Shown: positions 32,642 to 36,981 of the stretch, piece after piece | Layout: each line of letters starts with the position of its first letter | Position numbering within the stretch: position 1 is the stretch's first letter | Assembly: GCF_030315745.1 (NCBI RefSeq) | Contig: NZ_JASXSH010000029.1 | Coordinates: 1-36,981, forward strand | DNA length: 36,981 bases | Reading direction: 5' to 3' | Source: Gordonia heveisoli | GTDB lineage: Bacteria; Actinomycetota; Actinomycetes; Mycobacteriales; Mycobacteriaceae | Notes under the pieces: model-generated | What the model was told of the DNA's origin: nothing | Database searches by the model: none | The model's input: only the letters and a program-made list of their open reading frames with translations | Program-made: the position numbers and the translations under genes

Positions 32642-33265
32642 TCATCGGAGCTTGCCTGAGGTGGGCGCCTGCTCGGCTCGCCGGGCCAGGTCGGCCCGTG
32701 CTCGACTGAGCGTCGCGAAGAACGGGTGCTCCCGGTTGCCTGCCAGATTGAGGGGCAGATCCAGGTTCTCGATGAGGTTGTCCTCGAGGATCCACGGCTC
32801 GGCGTTCTCGACCCAGGATACGAACGCGTGCTCCGACATCCAGTCGCTGAGAATCGACTCGCCCTGATGGAAGTGGCGCTTCTTACCCGAAGCGGTGCGC
32901 TGCAATTCGATCCCCAACTCGGTGGCGAGCAGGCAGCCGAGGGTGAGGCGTAGCGTCGATCCCGCCGCGTTCCCGCGATAGTGATTCTTGATCCGGGTGC
33001 GAATTGTCTGCTTGCTCGGCGCGGTCCCATTGGCGGGCGGCCTGCTCGGACTGATGCCGGCATACAGAAGCGTCAGACCGTCGCGCTTCTCGCAGTTGGA
33101 GGTGTCGATCGCGCCGGATGGCAAGGCGTCGAACCACCACCCGTAGACACCGCGTGCCGCCGGGATCGGGCATGGCCGCGACAGCACCTCGTCGCGGGTG
33201 TGCAGCGTCGCACCGAGGTACTCGGCCAGGGAATCTGTCAACGGGTCATTCTTCCGTCGATCCAC
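32642..33265 (-). CDS. GIY-YIG superfamily protein
   Basis: A 207-residue protein resembling GIY-YIG nucleases: RGVYGWWFDALP (GVY at 39-41) and LTLLYAGISP (YAG at 68-70) form the first two strands, and RTRIKNHYRGNAAGSTLRLTLGCLL holds the following arginine-bearing helix. The usual glutamate may lie near EDNLIENLDLPLNL. Such stand-alone proteins in actinobacteria are of unknown role; nuclease activity is not certain. The GTG at 33265 has no good Shine-Dalgarno, so the start is uncertain. It follows an F420-type gene on the opposite side of a 61-base gap. Confidence 0.7.
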   Translation of the reverse strand: MDRRKNDPLTDSLAEYLGATLHTRDEVLSRPCPIPAARGVYGWWFDALPSGAIDTSNCEKRDGLTLLYAGISPSRPPANGTAPSKQTIRTRIKNHYRGNAAGSTLRLTLGCLLATELGIELQRTASGKKRHFHQGESILSDWMSEHAFVSWVENAEPWILEDNLIENLDLPLNLAGNREHPFFATLSRARADLARRAEQAPTSGKLR

Positions 33266-33326
33266 TCCGGCGACCCCGATTCTGGCAGCTCCCGGCTGTC
33301 AGATGTCCTCCAGCGGTGTCCGGCGG

Positions 33327-33776
33327 TCACAACTGCGCGGTGAGGCGGATGATCGGCAGTTCGCGGTCGGTCTTCTCCTGGTACTTGGCGAAGTTGGGCT
33401 TGCTGCTGATCTGGCGCCACGCGTCGGCACGATCGTCGCCACTCAGCTGTTCGGCGTGCACCGGGATCGACTTGCCGCCGACGTCGATCTGGACCTTGTC
33501 CGGATTGGCCTTGATGTTGAAGTACCACGCCGGATTCGACGCCGCGCCGGCCGCCGAGGCGATAATCAGCCAGCTGCCGTCGGTGCCGGGAAACCAGTTG
33601 ACCGGGTTGACCCGCTTCTGTCCTGTCTTGCGGCCGATCGTCGTCAGGACCAGGGCGTCGGTGCCGGCGAAACTGCCTTTGCGGCGAACGAGGGGGGTCG
33701 CGATGGCGTTCACCAGCCGCATCATCGTGCCGGGTTGTCGCGCACCGCGGGTTCCCTTGGTGGTGTCGAAGCCCAT
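33327..33776 (-). CDS. Nitroreductase-family deazaflavin (F420)-dependent oxidoreductase
   Basis: A 149-residue DDN-family protein, complete in length. It has MMRLVNAIATPLVRRKGSFAGTDALVLTTIGRKTGQKRVNPVNWFPGTDGSWLIIAS and NPAWYFNIKANPDKVQI, the hallmark of this family, then SKPNFAKYQEKTDRELPIIRLT. It is more typical than the family member at 130-606. AGGAGGT lies eight bases ahead of the ATG. Natural substrate is unknown. Confidence 0.88.
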   Translation of the reverse strand: MGFDTTKGTRGARQPGTMMRLVNAIATPLVRRKGSFAGTDALVLTTIGRKTGQKRVNPVNWFPGTDGSWLIIASAAGAASNPAWYFNIKANPDKVQIDVGGKSIPVHAEQLSGDDRADAWRQISSKPNFAKYQEKTDRELPIIRLTAQL

Positions 33777-33923
33777 GTGTTCGTACCTCCTGTCGATGTG
33801 GGCCGGGCGGATGAATCCCGGCTCCTCCCATCATCCAGGTCTCAGCAGGCCGCAGCCAGGCCACGGCCGCTGAGCGGGCGACGTTGATCCGACATCGTGG
33901 TCGTGCCGGGGGTGCATCGGTGA

Positions 33924-33955
33924 TTCGATATGTGTCAATATTGATGTATGTCGAA
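33924..33955. promoter_or_regulatory. ArsR operator-like dyad at the arsR-acr3-arsC promoter
   Basis: TTCGATATGTGTCAA (33924-33938) and, on the other strand, TTCGACATACATCAA (33941-33955) form a 32-base dyad with 11 of 15 arm positions paired and the perfect core TCAATATTGA. It covers the region just before and over the arsR ATG (33948). The same 15-base motif recurs at the second arsR promoter. Confidence 0.65.
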
Positions 33956-34313
33956 ACAGGCGGGATCTGTTGCCCGCGCCCAACAGGGGATGACGCCGAC
34001 GAATGCGGCGCGATTCGCGCCCGCACTCAAGGCGCTTGCGGATCCCGTGCGGCTGCAATTGCTGTCGGAAGTCGCGGCGCGCCCGGGCGGAGAGGCGTGC
34101 GTCTGCGACATCTCGGCGCCGTTCACGTTGTCTCAGCCGACGATCTCGCATCACCTCAAGGTGCTGCGAGAGGCCGGTCTGGTGACGAGTGAGCGCCGGG
34201 GTACCTGGGTGTACTACCGCGCCGACAATGAGCTGCTCGCCCAATTGTCGGAGCTGTTGGCCGAGCTGGCCGCAGTGGTGGGGGAGCCGAACGACTGCGC
34301 GGACGGCCGATGA
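33948..34313 (+). CDS. arsR: ArsR-family arsenite-responsive repressor
   Basis: A 121-residue winged-helix repressor. The HTH is LSQPTISHHLKVLREAGLVTSERRGTWVYYRADN, and the metal-sensing segment just before it reads GEACVCDIS with C51 and C53, resembling the CVC box of As(III)-sensing ArsR proteins. It overlaps the ACR3 gene by ATGA (34310-34313). The ATG lies inside its own candidate operator, so the message is very short-leadered or leaderless. It should repress arsR-acr3-arsC until arsenite or antimonite binds. Confidence 0.88.
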   Translation: MSKQAGSVARAQQGMTPTNAARFAPALKALADPVRLQLLSEVAARPGGEACVCDISAPFTLSQPTISHHLKVLREAGLVTSERRGTWVYYRADNELLAQLSELLAELAAVVGEPNDCADGR

Positions 34314-35398
34314 ACGTCGGGAATGCAGCCGTCGCGGGAAGACTATCGGTGCTCGATCGGTTCCTGCCCGTCTGGATCGGCGTTGCCATGGTGGTCGGAC
34401 TGCTACTGGGCCGCGGGGTGCCCGGTCTGGGGGAAGACCTGGCGAAGGTTGAGATCGACGGGATTTCGTTGCCGATCGCCATCGGTCTTCTGGTGATGAT
34501 GTATCCGGTGCTGGCGAAGGTGCGGTACGACCGCCTGGAGGCGGTGACCGGAAACCGTCGGCTGTTGATCAGTTCGCTGGTGTTGAATTGGGTTGTCGGA
34601 CCGGCGTTGATGTTCACCTTGGCATGGCTGTTGCTGCCGGATCTGCCCGAGTACCGGACGGGCCTCATCATCGTCGGTCTGGCTCGCTGTATCGCAATGG
34701 TCATCATCTGGAACGACTTGGCATGCGGCGATCGTGAAGCGGCGGCGGTGCTGGTCGCCGTGAACTCGGTGTTCCAGGTGGTCATGTTCGGTGTGCTGGG
34801 CTGGTTCTATCTGTCGGTCTTGCCGGGCTGGCTGGGGCTGGCGCAGACCACTATCGATACGTCCGCGTGGCAGATCGCCAAGTCCGTCCTCATCTTTCTC
34901 GGCGTACCGCTCGTCGCGGGCTACCTGACCCGCCAGGTGGGCGAGCGGGCCAAAGGTCGTGACTGGTACGAAACGACCTTTCTGCCCCGGCTGGGTCCAT
35001 GGGCGCTCTACGGTCTGTTGTTCACCATCGTGATCCTGTTTGCGCTGCAAGGTGATCAGATCACCTCGCGGCCATGGGAAGTCGTGCGTATCGCGATCCC
35101 GCTACTCGTCTACTTCGCGGTCATGTGGGGCGGTGGTGTACTGCTCGGTGCCGCGCTCGGGCTGGGCTACCAGCGGACGACGACCTTGGCGTTCACCGCG
35201 GCAGGCAACAACTTCGAACTCGCCATCGCCGTCGCCATCGCCACGTTCGGCGCGGCCTCCGGTCAGGCGCTGGCCGGCGTCATCGGACCGCTGATCGAGG
35301 TTCCGGTACTCGTCGGCCTGGTGTATGTGTCGTTGGCTCTGCGTCGTCGATTCACCACCACCACAACCACTCCGAAGGAACCGGTACGCGATGCCTGA
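34310..35398 (+). CDS. ACR3-type arsenite efflux transporter
   Basis: A 362-residue ten-helix membrane protein. The key cysteine is C127 in GLARCIAMVIIWNDLACGD and the conserved acidic residue lies in TAAGNNFELAIAVAIATFG, both typical of ACR3. It exports arsenite using the proton gradient. It overlaps arsR at its start and arsC at its end (eight bases, 35391-35398), so all three are translated together. It lacks the fused ArsC domain known from M. tuberculosis Rv2643. Confidence 0.93.
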   Translation: MNVGNAAVAGRLSVLDRFLPVWIGVAMVVGLLLGRGVPGLGEDLAKVEIDGISLPIAIGLLVMMYPVLAKVRYDRLEAVTGNRRLLISSLVLNWVVGPALMFTLAWLLLPDLPEYRTGLIIVGLARCIAMVIIWNDLACGDREAAAVLVAVNSVFQVVMFGVLGWFYLSVLPGWLGLAQTTIDTSAWQIAKSVLIFLGVPLVAGYLTRQVGERAKGRDWYETTFLPRLGPWALYGLLFTIVILFALQGDQITSRPWEVVRIAIPLLVYFAVMWGGGVLLGAALGLGYQRTTTLAFTAAGNNFELAIAVAIATFGAASGQALAGVIGPLIEVPVLVGLVYVSLALRRRFTTTTTTPKEPVRDA

Positions 35399-35798
35399 GT
35401 CAACCAGGGTCCTCTTCGTCTGCGTGAGCAATCGCGGCAAATCCGTGATGGCCGAATATTTGACCTCGGCGATCACCGACCGGATCACCGCGTCGTCGGC
35501 CGGCGCCAGCGCCAAGATCGGTGGACAGGTCAACGAGTTGTCGGCGCAGGTACTCGCCGAGGTGGGTGCCCCGGTCATCGACCACCGCCCGCGTCAACTG
35601 ACCGACGAACTGATGCAAGCCGCCGACCTGATGGTCGTGGTCGGCCCGGCGGAGGTCACCGCACCGCTCGGCACCGACGTCGAGGTATGGAGCACCGGCG
35701 AGCCCTCCGACCGCGGAATCGACGGGATCGAGCGGATGCGGCTGATCCGCGACGACATCGCCGACCGCATCCGCTCGCTCGTGCAGCGACTGGGTTGA
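35391..35798 (+). CDS. arsC: Arsenate reductase, low-molecular-weight phosphatase fold, single-cysteine type
   Basis: A 135-residue LMW-phosphatase-fold protein. The P-loop is FVCVSNRGKSVMAE with C11 as nucleophile; the position of the P-loop arginine (CX5R) holds Lys17. The usual Asp-Pro acid loop reads STGEPSDRG, with Glu for Asp. C11 is the only cysteine, so the thioredoxin-type resolving cysteines are absent and a mycothiol/mycoredoxin mechanism as for corynebacterial ArsC1/ArsC2 is expected. It reduces arsenate to arsenite for export by the upstream ACR3. ATG 35391 overlaps that gene by eight bases. Repeat-rich DNA follows. Confidence 0.85.
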   Translation: MPESTRVLFVCVSNRGKSVMAEYLTSAITDRITASSAGASAKIGGQVNELSAQVLAEVGAPVIDHRPRQLTDELMQAADLMVVVGPAEVTAPLGTDVEVWSTGEPSDRGIDGIERMRLIRDDIADRIRSLVQRLG

Positions 35799-35850
35799 CG
35801 GTTCGCCGACCGGAGGGGTGGTGACACGCCCAGCCACCACCCGCTGACCG

Positions 35851-35936
35851 AAAGTGGGGGACGAATGTTCTTCCCCCACTTGTGTGTTCTTCGCCCAGTT
35901 GCATCCCGACGACGAACGCCAAAGTGGGGGAAGAAC
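35851..35936. repeat. Four copies of a 15-bp motif forming nested hairpins
   Basis: The motif AAGTGGGGGAAGAAC occurs exactly at 35922-35936 and inverted at 35867-35881, with two-mismatch copies at 35852-35866 (direct) and 35886-35900 (inverted). Copies one and two abut as a hairpin; copies three and four pair with a 21-base loop; copies two and four can also pair. It fills the gap between arsC and the convergent arsI and may be a REP-like element or a double terminator. Confidence 0.85.
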
Positions 35937-35951
35937 GACCTCCCCAATGGA

Positions 35952-36425
35952 TCAGCAGCAGGCCGACGCCGCGGGGTCGTCGGCGTTGCTGCCGCCACAA
36001 CAGACCGCGCTGGTCTCGGTATTGCTGTCCTTCAGGAGATTCGGACTTTGACCGAAGGACTCGGAGTCGGAGAGCACGGTGTAGACCTCCCACTTCTCCT
36101 TCGCGGGACCGGTCACCCACACCTTGTCCTGGGTGGCGAAGCAACACGTCGTGTTGATCTCCTCCTGGGTGAACAGGCCGGCGTCGGACAAGCGGGCGAT
36201 CTCGGCGTGGACTTGAGCACTTGATTCGACCTCGACGCCCAAGTGATTGATCGTTCCGCCCTGGCCGGGGTTCTCCATGAGCACCAGCTTCAGAGGCGGC
36301 TCGACGATCACGAAGTTCGCATATCCGGGCTTGAGTTTGGCCGGCGCGGTGTGGAAGAGCGTGGAATAGAACTCGATTGCTGTATCGAGGTTGTCGACGT
36401 TGAGTGCCAGCTGGATTCGGGACAT
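35952..36425 (-). CDS. arsI: ArsI/CadI-like C-As lyase (VOC dioxygenase)
   Basis: A 157-residue VOC protein of the CadI/ArsI group. Putative iron ligands are Q5, H61 (INHLGVEV) and E113 (KWEVYTV), and the adjacent pair C94-C95 in NTTCCFATQDKVWVTGP matches the cysteine pair that holds trivalent methylarsenic in ArsI. The tail carries two more pairs, VCC and ACC. ArsI splits methyl or aryl groups from trivalent arsenicals; the M. tuberculosis homologue CadI is induced by cadmium and lies next to arsR and arsC. Start ATG 36425 has AAAGGTGG ahead. It is divergent from the second arsR and converges on arsC. Confidence 0.85.
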   Translation of the reverse strand: MSRIQLALNVDNLDTAIEFYSTLFHTAPAKLKPGYANFVIVEPPLKLVLMENPGQGGTINHLGVEVESSAQVHAEIARLSDAGLFTQEEINTTCCFATQDKVWVTGPAKEKWEVYTVLSDSESFGQSPNLLKDSNTETSAVCCGGSNADDPAASACC

Positions 36426-36445
36426 GACCAACCACCTTTACCTGT

Positions 36446-36520
36446 GAGATATATGTCGAATTACCGGGCCACTTGCAGAATGCCACCTTTTCGACATATG
36501 TCAAGTGCCAGGGTTATGAT
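36446..36520. promoter_or_regulatory. Divergent arsI/arsR promoter with two operator-like motifs
   Basis: TTCGACATATATCTC (minus strand, 36446-36460) faces arsI, and TTCGACATATGTCAA (plus, 36490-36504) faces arsR. The latter overlaps a TCGACA -35 (36491-36496), 18 bases before TATGAT (36515-36520), whose start point falls on the arsR ATG. The same motif occurs twice at 33924-33955. Confidence 0.65.
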
Positions 36521-36525
36521 GAGGC

Positions 36526-36891
36526 ATGCCGAAGTCTCTACCCGTACTGGATATCAGTGCGCCCATCTGTTGTGAGCCGGTGTCGGCCGCGCCGCTCGGA
36601 GATGCTGCTGCGTTGGAGATTGCGCTGCGGCTCAAAGCATTGGCGGACCCCGCGCGGATCAAACTGGTGTCGATCCTGCTCACCGACGAGTCTGGCGAGG
36701 GGGTCTGTACGTGCGATCTGGCCACGGCGGTCGGATTGTCCGAGGCGACCACAAGTCACCACCTGGGGCAGCTCCGAAAGGCTGGAATGGTGGTGCCGGA
36801 GAGGCGGGGCATGAATGTCTACTACCGGGCGCGCGCGGAATCGCTGCAGGCGCTGTGCGACGTACTGGGATCGAGCACCGGCTGCTGCTGA
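36526..36891 (+). CDS. ArsR-family repressor with N-terminal CC pair
   Basis: A 121-residue ArsR/SmtB protein. Sensor cysteines include C15-C16 (ICCEP) near the N-terminus plus C61/C63 (GVCTCDLA) before the HTH (LSEATTSHHLGQLRKAGMVVPERRGMNVYYRARA); the tail ends in CC. C. glutamicum ArsR1 also binds As(III) through C15, C16 and a later cysteine, so the arrangement fits arsenite sensing, with cadmium an alternative. The ATG is five bases after the TATGAT -10, so the message should be leaderless. It is divergent from arsI, its probable target. Confidence 0.87.
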   Translation: MPKSLPVLDISAPICCEPVSAAPLGDAAALEIALRLKALADPARIKLVSILLTDESGEGVCTCDLATAVGLSEATTSHHLGQLRKAGMVVPERRGMNVYYRARAESLQALCDVLGSSTGCC

Positions 36892-36950
36892 AGTCGCGCC
36901 GGTTTGACGACGGGCGATGTCGGGCCGGTCGGGCGACTATGGTCATCGGG

Positions 36951-36981
36951 ATGGAAGCCATCGCTTCGAAGGCGCGTGATC
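36951..36981 (+). CDS. Possible start of a gene cut by the window edge
   Basis: An open frame from ATG 36951 (or 36939, same frame) runs off the right edge. Only about ten residues are visible (MEAIASKARD), so nothing can be said of the product. Confidence 0.2.
   Translation, partial: MEAIASKARD

Noticed and set aside
35851..35936. CRISPR array
   Set aside because: The repeat copies are in mixed orientation, unevenly spaced and only 15 bases, with no cas genes in the window.

Overview
The window is about 37 kb of GC-rich DNA with dense, short-spaced genes on both strands. It looks like chromosome of a mycolic-acid actinobacterium (Mycobacteriales), most likely Gordonia or a close relative. 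The evidence is three putative F420-dependent oxidoreductases, a furA-katG pair, a KstR-like steroid operator, an arsC/ACR3/arsI set of the corynebacterial-mycobacterial type with a single-cysteine arsenate reductase, and many start codons placed 6-8 nt after a TANNNT-like -10 box, as expected for leaderless transcripts. The genus is an inference. I see no tRNA, rRNA, insertion sequence, phage or CRISPR.

Layout. 1-5160: F420-type oxidoreductase, a dienoyl-CoA isomerase-like crotonase, a hotdog thioesterase, an AraC-DinB regulator coupled to a DHFR-like reductase, and an MpaB/Lcp-family heme oxygenase. 5181-10850: membrane alpha/beta hydrolase, then an ABC exporter divergent from a NarL-type two-component system. 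10869-14781: NAD(P)-binding dehydrogenase and a short-chain steroid-type dehydrogenase divergent across a KstR-like box, a BASS/ACR3-fold transporter and a CPBP protease. 14795-17999: a three-gene operon of a RibA-like protein (URC1), a DUF1688 protein (URC4) and a divergent uracil phosphoribosyltransferase. This set matches the URC uracil-catabolism pathway known from yeasts. 18196-20905: furA-katG with overlapping reading frames. 21032-26199: unknown coiled-coil protein, DUF1275 membrane protein, DUF4334 protein, PPOX/F420 oxidoreductase, LysE exporter with an FKBP lipoprotein, VOC protein and a USP-like protein. 26379-28219: second NarL-type two-component system. 28360-33776: acyl-CoA thioesterase, TetR plus AlkD-like protein, M20 amidohydrolase, TRIC channel, GIY-YIG protein and F420-type oxidoreductase. 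33924-36891: arsenic resistance locus (arsR-acr3-arsC, convergent with arsI, which is divergent from a second arsR).

How genes work together. The URC operon should convert uracil to UMP and then open the ring by the poorly understood URC1/URC4 steps. The arsenic locus covers arsenate reduction, arsenite efflux and probably C-As bond cleavage of methylarsenite, and its two promoter regions share one 15-bp operator-like motif. FurA probably represses itself and katG. The two NarL-type systems are separate; the first probably controls the adjacent ABC exporter. Many convergent gene pairs are closed by strong hairpins, some lying inside the coding ends.
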